This document shows positions 44,783-55,968 of a DNA stretch of 64,000 nucleotides, in pieces (position 1 is the stretch's first letter; each line of letters opens with the position of its first letter). The DNA comes from Bryum argenteum (lineage: Eukaryota > Streptophyta > Bryopsida > Bryales > Bryaceae): contig CM073327.1 of the NCBI GenBank assembly GCA_037043015.1, forward strand, positions 2,586,727 to 2,650,726, given 5' to 3'. The position numbers were made by a program, and so were the translations under genes. Under the pieces are notes generated by a model. That model was not told the DNA's origin. It did not search any database and worked only from the letters and a program-made list of their open reading frames with translations.

Positions 44783-47134
44783 TTACAAGATAGGTCTTAA
44801 GCTAGTAAGAGAGTCTGGTGGGATCACGGGCGATGCAATAGGCACTGGTTCTATTGTTGCTGCTTGAGGGATGCTTGCTGGAGGAGCTGACGCTTGAAAA
44901 ATAGCTTCAGGCATGGCAACAGGAGGAGTCACTTGCGGAGCTGCTACAGGCGGAGTCACTACTGGAGGAGTGGCCTGAGTAGGAGGATCTTCAGCACGTT
45001 TCGCAGCTTGTTTAGCAAGACGTGATTGCTTCCTTATTTGGCGACGATGTTCTCGCTCCTTGGCGACCGAAGCATCTTCAGCTGCTTTCTTTCTGCATTT
45101 CAAATGATAAGCGGATCAAAAGGGGGTCGCTCAATGTAAGATACTACATTCTTATGTTGAGACTGAAGCGGGAATTTATACCTGGATATGTAGTCGTTGG
45201 CGGCGTGGGCGAACCCAGGTTTATACGAGAAGAGGAGTCCTCGAAGGGGCTTGTTGTCGATGGTTGCTTCGATAGTGAAGCCGTGGTGAAACACATCGGT
45301 GATTTTCGCCTCAAAGGTTCGCTCCGCCACTGGAACCACATCGAACATCCCATAGACGCTCGAACCTGCACACGTTCCCAACCATTGGTTTTCCTGCAAA
45401 AACAGTCGAAAAGAGAGATCTTGCAGATGGTTATCACTTACCGACTGTAGAAACCACGGGCGACCCATGCTCTTCCTGCCCACTTATTCCACTCTGCTTC
45501 CGCTTCAATTCCTTCCTTAGTGACAGCTTCTCTCTCTTCGGCTCGGATTCAGTCTTCTCCAATTTCATCTCTGTCGAAGCAAAAAACGTAAAATCAGTTT
45601 TCGAATCAATGAAAAGGCAACAATGAAGGTGCTGGTTCAAAGCTTGTACCTGTATCCAAATAGTACATATCATCTAAAGCTTCCAAGTTTTCGTTGCACC
45701 CGCCAACGAAGAGGAGAATACCCCGCTCGGGATCCACCACATCTCCAGCGAGGGAGAATCGTGGCGATGGTCCGATTCCACTCGTTGTCGCTCTTGTCCA
45801 AACACCATTGTCTGCACATAATCAATTTCAAGCGTTAACGATTGCAACACTCAATGAAGAAAGAAAAACGTCGCAAGAAGACAATTGCAAGCAACGTACC
45901 AACATTGAGGACGTGAAGGTCATCAAACAGCTTCCGATCATCTGTAAATCCTCCAAAAACGAAGAGGTACTTTCGGAGCGCCACCGTCGTGTGCCCCGCG
46001 CGAGGAATGATCTTCTGCCCACTCGTTCTCAGCTCTTTCCAAACAAAAGTATCTGCAAACGAACAATACTCACATGTTACCAAAACCTCATGAGATTAGC
46101 ATCATCACATGTCTAAGGGTCGTCGGGCACTAACCTGTGTCGAGTATATAGATGTCTGACAAGAAGGAGTTCGATGCATCCTCGCCTCCAAGAATGATCA
46201 GCTTGTTGTTCCACGATGACATCGAATGACTGTCCCTGGCAGCAGGATGCGTCCCCGTCGTCGACACCTTCACCCAGTACATGGGCAAATGGGCTGTATA
46301 ACCAGATTGCTCACTTTAGTATCAAAAAACGAGGTTCTGTCACTCAAGCACAAAGAGAAGAGTGCATTACCAGTTTCCAGATAGTACAGATCATTGAAAT
46401 ATGAGTCGTCGGAGCCATCATTCAACTTTCCGCATCCACCAAACACGTACATGCGAGTTCCAACAACAGCCGCTGCATGTCCCTCACGAGCACATGGTGC
46501 ATGTCCCGTGGTATTGGGCGCTGTCCACACATTGCTCACTGCCATCAAGCACTGTCAGCACCTCCATGCTCAAAAGAACAAGTACTCTACAAGCTTTTCG
46601 TTCTTTCAGTAAAATTGTACGAAGTACCATCAGCATCTACATACTTTTCTTTCGTCCAGTAAAATTGTACGAAGTGCAAAGGAGTGATCACCTGTGTCAA
46701 GAACATGAAGGTCGTCAAGAGGACTGGTACCATCAGTGCCACCATAAACGTAAAGCTTTTCACCCATGGTCACGCAGGTGTGGCTATCACGCGGCGTTGG
46801 CGGATGTCCTTTTATGTTCGGTTTCGTCCATGTTTGCTTCACTGCAGCACCATCACCTCGTAAGCGCCATGCATGGCTTGATAGAGTTGTTATTTCAAGC
46901 AAACAAGAAGGATGTGTGCACATTACCGGAGTCGAAGATATAAATGTCTTGTGTTTGGCAATCATCTTTCCCGTATCCACCAAAAACGTAGAGATAGCGG
47001 CCATTCTTGACAGTATTGGCGGTATGACCCCACTTTTTGCCCGGACCCGCAGTGCCACCTTTGCGACCCGGTGATTTCTTTCCCTCCACATTGTCCTTGG
47101 GTTTGTGCTTCACTTTCACCCGCTCCCACTTCAT
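44783..47134 (-). CDS. Plant kelch-repeat (galactose oxidase-like propeller) protein
   Basis: Nine coding exons, minus strand: 47134-46927, 46841-46692, 46538-46371, 46293-46135, 46052-45900, 45811-45650, 45570-45442, 45365-45182 and 45092-44783, giving 540 aa in one continuous frame. It starts MKWERVKVKHK. Kelch blades carry YVFGGYG, YVYGGTDG, YVFGGCGK, IILGGEDA, FVFGGFTD and LLFVGGCNE (residues about 35-330). A charged probable coiled coil (LSLRKELKRKQ) follows at about 334-376. Next comes a conserved C-terminal module, RTFEAKITDVFHHGFTIEA, then a basic segment and an Ala/Pro/Thr-rich tail. The layout matches a conserved plant kelch family of unknown biochemical role; a protein-binding scaffold is likely. 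The first seven introns are all phase 1. An untranslated exon lies upstream. The exon 7/8 joint was picked by phase, because an earlier AG would break the frame. Confidence 0.92.
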
Positions 47135-47720
47135 CGTATCTGAGCCATTCTCACAGCATTAGACAAGAAAACCCACGGGAGTACTAATAATTACGAGTTC
47201 GTCAGGTACCTTCAGAAACTCAATCCATTCGCAATGCCGAGCTTTCTCAAATTGAGCTAAGGATTAAAACCCTAGTGCGCACAGAAACCCAAAACCCAGA
47301 CTCGCTCGGTGAAACCAGAATTAAACGGAGTGAAAAAGGTAAAGGTTATTAGGGTTGTGGGCACTTACGAGAAGAAGGAAGGGGCAGAAGTGAAAGGGGG
47401 GGTTTGGCGATTGTTACCAGTAAAGCTTGAACTGAGGGAGGGAGGGAGAGAGGGACGGTTGTTTGTGTAAATAGCTGCCAATGGGGCGATTTTCAGAATA
47501 ACAATCAAACGACGAAATGCGTCGGTGTCGTAGACGAAATGCGCGGGGCGTTGAGGCGCGATGAGCTTTCTCTTTTCGATCGTCGTCTCCGACTCTCCGT
47601 CGCCTTCTGCGCGTTGTGAACTGCTTGCTCGCTTGCCCGCGAAACCCTGGCGGGAGTTTCTTGGCCCACGTGGAATGGCGGGATCCACGTTTGCGAGTCT
47701 CACCCGCTATTCCGTCCAAC
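47135..47720 (-). promoter_or_regulatory. 5'UTR exon, leader intron and promoter of the kelch gene
   Basis: A donor at 47368-47367 (CTTCTC then GTAAGTGCCC) and an acceptor at 47141-47140 (CTCAG) define a 229-bp leader intron that ends five bases before the start codon. The leader exon runs upstream from 47369 through CT-rich sequence. Open frames at 47365-47719 are not joined in frame to the protein. Confidence 0.6.
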
Positions 47721-48028
47721 TGGACTTTGCATCTGCTGACGTGGAAATACCTGTGTCTGTCACAGGACTCTTATTATTTAAAATGTGAGATTATAGTACT
47801 TATAGTTGGCTATTATTCTTGTCAAACAGAATTTGAAAAGAAAAGAATTTGAAGAAAAGGAGAAGAAAAGAATTTGAACTGACTTACTACCATTAGTGTG
47901 GTTATGTTTTTTGTGTAAAATTCTCATGAATATATTGACTTAGTAATAATAAAGTCCATTTTGTATGAATCAAAATCTTATGTATCTTACGAAATTTCCT
48001 TTGCGACCCTTTGAAGTCCTCTTTTTCT
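47721..48028. other. Intergenic
   Basis: Moves from GC-rich promoter flank to AT-rich DNA. A doubled GAAAAGAATTTGAA motif lies near 47836 and 47864. Confidence 0.4.
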
Positions 48029-48984
48029 TTAACCCCTAAACGTCCTTGGGGTATTTTTAGCCAAAAACTCATTTTCAAAAAAAGTGATACAGATGAAAAT
48101 AAAGATAAGCTATTCAGATCTCAACTGTAGAAACTTGTAATAGACTTGTCATTGGCCTTTCCCTTTGCTTAGAGTTTGGTCTATATGAATTCAAATCGGA
48201 ATGACCTTGCCCGAGAGTTTTTATCTCTAATATAGTCCCTCTATTGCTCACTCACATTTTTAAAAAGTATAATATTTGGACTTTTATCCTTGGAAGGTCT
48301 AAGGGGTACAAAACCATCTTCAACTTTCTCCCTAAAAAGCACGTTGGTAAAAGATGTTTTTAGATTCTGCTCAAGATGGTCCTATAGAGCGGTTAGTATA
48401 AGATGTTTTACAAAATAATTCAGATTGGTTCACAAATTACGAGATCTAAGAATTTGGTATGATTTGGGCACTTAATGATTCCATGCAAAATGGACTTCAA
48501 CCAAGTCACTAAAACCTCACATAATCAAAAATACATTATACATCGCAGTTATGTTACAAACTTAGTTACCTTCAATTAGTCTGTTTGTGATGTAAGCATT
48601 GGAGATATACACAGTGATTTATAAGGCTTCCAATGGGCGGAGGTAAAGAAAAAAGTGGAAGGTATTCATTACGTGGGCAAGTTCAAAATAAAGGGTTGCC
48701 TACTTAGTCCCTTTATTTGACTTGTGTATTGACAATTATTGAAAGGGACATCTTGTTGAAATTTTGAATGAATCATAGTGCAATCTCACAACAACTTTTT
48801 GTTTTTTTTTTTTGTTTTTTTTTTAAAAGTGTAATTGTTAATAAATAATACACCCTTTCCAACTCATTTTTGATGCAGAAGTATAAATATTGATATATTC
48901 TTACAACTAAAGTTCACTTTAACTAAGTAAATTATAAATACCCTTGTGTTACTTGATTCTATGGTGAGCACTTTGAGGGGTTAA
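48029..48984 (+). mobile_element. TTAA-family C element, diverged
   Basis: A 956-bp span from TTAACCCCTAAACGTCC to TTTGAGGGGTTAA. The left 150 bp match 52850-53000 (AAACTTGTAATAGACTT and neighbouring words). The 70-bp box pair is not preserved cleanly here. It is non-coding. Confidence 0.75.
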
Positions 48985-50098
48985 TCGTACAATGTTTGGA
49001 GTTGACTGGGTCAAACAACAATCTCTAAATCTGCCTATGAACAAAATATTTTCTTATTTTTGTTTGAAGCCTTATAAAATATTATACATATTGAGACAAA
49101 GACGAAGAGTTGTGAAGTGCATTTGATAGCCAACTTGCCAAACATACGCCTTCGTTATTTTTTTTTCCAAAAGATTTAGTAGTTTAAGCGTGGTAAGGTT
49201 TCAAAGTTTCCGATGAGACCAAAAACATTCTTTTTGGCCGTTAGGGATTAACACCTAGAGCACTAAGGAAGTACCAATCTCCATCTTTCTTTTAGAAATT
49301 GCAAGTCAATTGATGTTTTCTTAGATTCAAAACAATTCAAAAAATTCTAAGTGTAGGATCTTGTAAAGCACTAGTATGAGATGTTTCACAAATTTTTCAA
49401 ATTTTATCACCTCACATATTTAGGCATATGAGAATTTGATGGAATTTGGGTATTTGAAATTATTTGGGAAAGAGATTTTTGCACTTTAAGACATGAAGAT
49501 CAAGAAAGTGATTAAAAGCGAGCATGAGCACAAATAAAATCACCTTCTATTGACAAAAAGTGTGATTAGACAAAGTAATTCAAGGGTGGCCGTTTTATCT
49601 TTGTTGAGTGTATTTCAAAATTTTGATGGTGAACACTTCAAGGGACTGCCCTTAGAATGTTAATACCTCAAGTATTTTGGGTCTATACACAATGGCATCA
49701 AAACTACTTGTAATAAACCTCTTGCTTTTTTTGTGTTTGGAGGTTTAATTAATATAAACTACAAATGAATATTTGTAAAGTGCATTTGATTTCCAATATA
49801 ACTTCTCTATAATTTCCCCTATATAATGTTTTTTCAAAAAAATTGTAGTTTAGGTGGGCGGCGCTTTATAATTCAAAGAATAACCAAAAATGTCTATATG
49901 GTAGTTAGGGGTGAAGTGTTCTAACCCTTGAACTTCCTTCGTGGTGATAGCAACATTTTGGATGAAAGGCTTGAAACTTAGAAGAGATATTGTACTACTT
50001 CTTAGTTCAAAATCTTTCTTTGATAAATGTTTTAAGTTGGATCTGAAAATGAAACCAATTTGAGTGGTAAGTTTTGCATGTCCATCTAAAATAGTATG
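48985..50098. other. Intergenic with TTAA-element traces
   Basis: AT-rich. Weak similarity to TTAA elements near 49340-49450 (GTGTAGGATCTTGTA), but termini are not defined. No gene. Confidence 0.4.
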
Positions 50099-50754
50099 AA
50101 TATACAAGTCTGTACCCGTGTCCTCCGGACTCAGGCATCAAATATATGAGATTGAAATTTATAAATTGTATAAATAATCTAGATCTAGTTATTAAAAAAA
50201 TACAAAGTTGGAGGTTTCTCGTGATGTTGACATTATAGGATGTGCAATCAATATGCAAGTTCCCTGCTTCTCAGTTCTCCCATGTTGTTTAAGATTTATA
50301 CCATGTCCTTTGTTTCTGTCTTATTAGTTCCCCGTGTTTTTTAAGATTTGTAGCATGTCCTCCGTTCCCTCGATCCATTGTTCCCACTTCCTTGTCCTCT
50401 ATTATGGTTCCCCATTCTCCATTTTTTTCTTATGGGTTCCCTACCTCCAAACTCTCGTCCATGGTTCCCATCTTTTGTTATCAGTTCCCCATCCCCAGCT
50501 TATCTTTTTGGTTTCCATCATTCGTTCTTAGTATCCATCATTCGTTCTTAGTATCCATCATTCATTCCTAGAACTCATTATGTGTTTCTAGTTCCCATTT
50601 TCCGTTCTCAGTTCCTATCCTTTATTCCCGTTCCTAAATCCTCTATATGTTCCCTTCATCCTCTCTTCACTTCTTCTTTGCTCTCATTATCATATTTCAT
50701 ATTTCTTGTCCCTTTGCCTCATTGTTATATTCTTAAGATCTAATAAACTCTTTA
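50099..50754 (+). repeat. Pyrimidine-rich dispersed repeat, copy 3, left part
   Basis: Starts ATACAAGTCTGTACCCGTG as at 1924 and holds the same TTCCCATCATTCGTTC-like degenerate phrases. It is interrupted at 50752-50754 (TTA) by a 5.2-kb transposon and resumes at 55969. Confidence 0.75.
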
Positions 50755-50903
50755 GGGCAGTTTACACTACGGTGGAGAAGGCGAGCGCTTGGTTGAAATT
50801 GCTTGCCCAAGACATGGTTACATGAGGCAAGTGGTGGATATGCCGGAGAAGAATCAAAGCAGATAAAATGTTTTTTATGAAGTCTTGATTGTTCGTAATC
50901 TAA

Positions 50904-52641
50904 AGGCCCATTTACACTAAGGTGGAGAAGGCCTCCGGTCGGTCAAGAATGCTTGGCCAAGACATGGTCATATAAAGCAAGTGGTGAATGTGCCGGAGAA
51001 GAATTAAAGGCAATAAAATATTTTTGAAGGAGTCTTAACGGGTTGTAGTCTAAATACCTAAAGGAGAAGTTTCACCGGAGAAATCCACCGGAGAAGTCCT
51101 CCAGAGAAGAGAAAATAACCAAATGGTGAAAGTTAGCTATGATAAGAAAAATTATATTTCCTTCCATGTACATTGTTTTAAAAAAATTAATCAAAAATTA
51201 TGTTCATGAAAAATTGAAGTATATATGTATGAAATTTGATTTAACTTTGTTTCAATCTGCATATCAATCGTGCCGTAAATAACAAGTTTTTGATACATCA
51301 TTACTTTCAAATACTTAGATGACATCACATGATAATAGTGTGTTCAAGTTTATCTTGCTTTTTTAAAAAATACCAATTTTTTTTGGTCAATCTTAAACTC
51401 ATTTAGGAAATAAATGTTTTCTAGGATGTTAACCTTCAGATATTTTGACTCATTTGTAGCAAAAAGAACACATTCTTAAAAAAGCGTCGTAAATGAGAAA
51501 AAGTTGAAGTTTCTCAAACATCAACCATACAATTTTGTAGTACACATGTTCTACATCATATGGGTAATTTTTTTAATCATGAGGCATCATATATTGTAAG
51601 CTCATAATGTATTAGTGAAAAATCCATGAGAGAATTTTGTTTGCGGAAATAATGACTTTACAATTGTGAAAATTTCTTAAAAATTTACAAAGGAAAAAAT
51701 GTTCACAACTAGGCTCCTTGCACAAAAATGAATGCTATAACTTCCTTACATCTTGGATAATATTGAGGTTTCTATTACAATAAATAGATCCAAGTTGGTC
51801 CCAACAAAAACATTAGAATCCAACACTAGACTAAATAAAACTTTGCCTCTAAAACCATAAAACTTATAAGAATGAAACAAAATCCTATCAATTAGAAATT
51901 TAAATGCATATTCGTAATTTACTAGAAAACTTCAATTATCCATTTCAAAACCATGAGGTGAAGTAAACTTCACAATTTAAATAAAACCCCATTCTTTCTA
52001 CAAACAAGAACACACATTCAATCAAGACAGTAAGAGGAATATAAAACATGATTTACTAATATTACCTATCTCTTAATTTAATAAAATTCACTGAGATAGA
52101 GATGGAAAAAAAATAAAAAATGATCATGTACTGATTAAATGGTTCAAGACAAATAATATGTGTATGGTTATGAAGTGCAACCGCATGCGCATGGAGGCAT
52201 CGTGAGGTGAAAAAAATCACAAACAGTCATGCCCAAATGGAGTATTTTTTTTATACTCTCAAAATAGTGATGTCCTTGAAATCCAACTTTATTCCCTTTC
52301 TACAGTATTGATTTTCTTATAATGACTCTCCCCTCTATAGTGAATGTGCTTCAAATACATATTTTAAAATTTCAATTGATGTTCACCGGAACAGTGATTT
52401 CTTGTCCGGCCTCTTAAGGCCGGACAAGAAACTCCACCTCCGGAGAACTTTTTCGTCAAAAAGTGCTGCCACATAGGCGGCCATGTAATTTTATCATTCA
52501 TTATAAATGTTCACCACCATTGCTTTCTTCACTTAATGTAAACACCCACCGGTCAAGAAGCATGCTTTCAACCAACCACAATCACGAATTCCCCTTCTTT
52601 TCATGACCGGTGGACTTCTCCACCGTAGTGTAAACCGGCCC
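50904..52641. mobile_element. PIF/Harbinger-like element, nested inner
   Basis: A 1738-bp element with left end AGGCCCATTTACACTAAGG and inverted right end TAGTGTAAACCGGCCC. It is flanked by TAA on both sides (50901-50903, 52642-52644). Its first 150 bp are a diverged copy of the outer element's first 150 bp, and its last 185 bp match the outer element's end at 55795-55968. It carries no transposase. Confidence 0.85.
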
Positions 52642-52849
52642 TAAACAATCAAAGGAGAAGTCTACCGGAGGAGTCCATTGGAAAAGTCCACATGTGAAGG
52701 AAAGTTCACCAGATGGTTAAAGTTAGCTATGATAAATACCTTATTTTACATGGCGATGGATATACATGGTAAAAACCCCATCTCCTAATCAACCATGATA
52801 CTTAAAATTCAAATACAAAAATGTATTGTTCAAGAATAATTTTTAACCC

Positions 52850-54805
52850 TTAACCCCTAAACGCCCCAGCCTATTTTTAGCAGAAAAGCACATTTCCATA
52901 GAAATCGTCATAGATGAAAATGAAGAGAAGCTATTAAGATCTCAACCGTACAAACTTGTAATAGACTTATCGAAGATCATTTGGACCAAAATTTGAGTCA
53001 TGAGGCCTTATAGATCGGGAGATCATAACATATTAATACTAAAAACAAATTGCAAAATTTCTTCATTTTCACTTTGAGGTGGAAATGCTACCAATATACC
53101 TATTGCAATGAAAAAATCACCAACTAGAAAGATGTTCACCTTCATCTTAATAAGTCCTTTACCCAACAAAAATTCATCAAAAAAATTTCTTGGCTCAAAT
53201 AAAAGCCATGCAATGGTAAAAAATCGCAAAAAATTTTACAAAGGAAAATTAGTCCAAAACTAGACCCTCTGCATTCAATTTCATGCCCTATCTTCAAAAC
53301 ATCTTCGATCTTGTTAAGGTTTCTACCAATTAGACTAGACTCTAATTGGAGGCCATTCCAAAAAATTAAGTTGAAATCCAACGGTGGATGAAGGAGATAT
53401 AGCTCCTCAAATATCATCCATTTTCTCACTTTATTTGTTGACAAAACATCATTGCAAATCCAATAGTAAAGTCATTTGGATCAAAAAACTTCTCACTACA
53501 AAGTTGTTAGGAATCACCTTAACCCCTAAACGCGCCAGCCTAGTTTTAGCAGAAAAGCACATTTCCATAGAAATCCTCATAGATGAAAATCAAGAGAAGC
53601 TATTAAGATCTCAACCGTACAAACTTGTAATAGACTTATCCAAGATCATGTGGACCAAAACTTGAGTCATGAGGCCTTATAGATCGGGAGATCATAACAT
53701 ATTAATACTAAAAACAAACTGCAAAATTTCATCATTTTCACTTTGAGGTGGAAATGCTACCAATATACCTATTGCAATGAAAAAATTACCAACTAGAGAG
53801 ATGTTCACCTTCATCTTAATAAGTCCTTTACCCAAAAAAATTCATCAAAAAATTTCTTGGCTCAAATAAAAGCCATGCAATGGTAAAAACGCAAAAATTT
53901 TACAAAGGAAAAATAGTCCAAACCTAGACCCTTTGCATTCAATTTCATGCCTTATCTTCAAAACACCTTCGATCTTGTTAAGGTTTCTACCACTTAGACT
54001 AGACTCTAATTGGAGGCCATCCCAAAAAATTAAGTTGAAATCCAACGGTGGATGAAGGAGATATAGCTCCTCAAATATCATCCATTTTCTCACTTTTTCT
54101 CTCATGACAAAACATCATTGCAAATCCAATAGCAAAATCATTTGGATCAAAAAACTTCACACTACAAAGTTGTTAAGAATCACCTTAAGATCATGACCAT
54201 GAAAAAAAAAAATCATGAAAACTATATTTAATTTCACATAATTGGCTTGCAATGGTAATACATGCCCCATGCTTGAAAACCCAAAAGCAAGTGCTGTCTT
54301 CACTAAAGTGCATTCCATTAATTCATACTTTATTGTATGGGCTTGCAAATTTTACAACGCAAACTAGACTTGATTTGGAACCTAACCCAAGTGATTTCAT
54401 CCAAAACGGACCTCGGATGAAGAAGATATGGCTATTCAAAGTTGCTGCCTTCCATCCAAAATGTCGTTTTTCGACATTCGGCGCGTTTAGGGGTTAAGAT
54501 CATGACCATGAAAAAAAAATCATGAAAAACTTTTTTTAATTTCACATAATTGGCTTGCAATGGTAATACATGCCCCATGCTTGGAAACCCAAAAACAAGA
54601 GCTGTCTTCACTAAAGTGCATTCCATTAATTCATACTTTATTGTATGGGCTTGCAAATTCTACAACACAAACTAGACTTGATTTGGAACCTAACCCAAGT
54701 GATTTCATCCAAAACGGACCTCGGATGAAGAAGATATGGCTATTCAAAGTTGCTGCCTTCCATCCAAAATGTCGTTTTTCGACATTCGGCGCGTTTAGGG
54801 GTTAA
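52850..54805 (+). mobile_element. TTAA-family C element, outer copy (interrupted)
   Basis: The left half is 52850-53518 and the right half 54498-54805, each bounded by TTAA. Left end TTAACCCCTAAACGCCCC; right end GGCGCGTTTAGGGGTTAA. Between the halves sits a second full copy (53519-54497). The boxes CGTACAAA (52947) and GGGAGATC (53017) are 70 bp apart. Confidence 0.92.
53519..54497 (+). mobile_element. TTAA-family C element, inner copy
   Basis: A 979-bp full element with perfect 18-bp inverted ends, TTAACCCCTAAACGCGCC and GGCGCGTTTAGGGGTTAA. It lies inside the outer copy at the TTAA that this inner copy still keeps intact at 54185-54188 (CACCTTAAGATCATG). The boxes at 53616 and 53686 are 70 bp apart. 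Short open frames at 53845-54105 and 54157-54497 are not conserved as proteins. Confidence 0.95.
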
Positions 54806-55409
54806 GCGGGCCGAATGTCGAAAAACGACATTTTGGATGACACCAACTTTGGAGAGCCATAACTTCTTCATCCGGACTCCGTTTTGGACGAAATCACTTG
54901 GGTTGGGTCCCAAATCAAGTCTTGTTCATGTAATAGAAATCTCAGACCCATACAATGAAGTATGAATTAATGGCATGCATTTCAGTGACAGCAGCCTAGT
55001 TTTAGACATTTTTTCCTTTGTAAAATTTAGGGCAGTTTTCACCATTGCAGGGCCATAATTTGCACAAAGAAATTTTTCTCATGGTTTTTTTTTGTTCAAG
55101 GATGCTACTGAGATGAAGGTGAACAACATTCTAATTGGTGACTTTTTCATTGCAATAAGTCTAATGGTAGCATTTTCACTTTAAAGTGAAAATCATGAAA
55201 TTATGTGATCATTTTTGAGTATTAATACATTATGATCTCGCAATCTATGAAGCCTCATGACTCAAAATTTGACCCACATGATGTTCAATATGTCTACGAA
55301 AAGATTGTACGGTTGAGATTTGGATAACACACTTTTACCTCCACCTATGACAATGCTTTTGAGGATGTGTTCATTTTACTACAAATGAGTCAAACCATTT
55401 AGGGGTTAA
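54802..55409 (-). mobile_element. TTAA-family C element, inverted partial copy
   Basis: About 608 bp in reverse orientation, sharing the TTAA at 54802-54805 with the outer copy and ending CATTTAGGGGTTAA. Its first 30 bases form a perfect palindrome with the outer copy's end. The boxes (ending 55241 and 55311) are 70 bp apart. Confidence 0.85.
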
Positions 55410-55968
55410 ATTATTGATAAAATTTTATATGAGTCCTGTGGTGCAATAATTAAATTATCTTCTATATTCTTAACTCTTTACTTCATTTACTCATACATGT
55501 TTTCTACCCTTGGAAAAATAAAAAATATCAATTTACAGAAAATATTTCCTCCCCTTACCTTGTAATTCCTCCCCTTCACATAGCAAGGAAATCAAGTAGC
55601 ATGCTGACGGGTTGGGGTACCATAGTGAACTAACACATACAAAGAGAGCTTGATTTATTTGGTCCTCCTTCTATTTTTATGCCCATGCTGCAGTCTCATA
55701 CCATTGAAGATCGATAAAAGCATGTGGACAACACAAAGATTAAATAGTATGATGAAGCATTATTAATTTATTGAGAAGGAGTTCTCCAAATCCAAAAAGT
55801 GTTGCCATGTAGGCAGCCATGTCATGTTCTCATTCATCCTAAAAGTTCACCAAATTGTGTTCTTGACTGTAGTCTAAACACTCACCGATGAAGAGTAGCA
55901 ATTTCAACCAATCACAATTGAAAGTTTGACTGCAGGACTTCTCCACCGTCGGTAGTGCAAACCGGCCC

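Larger units (their letters stand above)
50755..55968. mobile_element. PIF/Harbinger-like element, outer
   Basis: A 5214-bp element with left end GGGCAGTTTACACTACGGTG and inverted right end TAGTGCAAACCGGCCC. It is flanked by TTA on both sides (50752-50754, 55969-55971), the PIF/Harbinger target size. The paralogous repeat near 2672 shows the unoccupied site, AAACTCTTAATAAC. Inside are a second PIF-like element (50904-52641) and a cluster of TTAA elements (52850-55409). No transposase frame was found, so it is non-autonomous. Confidence 0.85.

Noticed and set aside
45394-45441. Earlier acceptor (TTTTTGCAG) for the seventh kelch intron
   Set aside because: It would give a 48-bp intron and the wrong phase; the next AG at 45367-45366 keeps the frame and gives a 76-bp intron.
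47365-47719. Frames of 101-112 codons upstream of the kelch start
   Set aside because: They lie in the leader exon; splicing would put them out of frame with the kelch protein.
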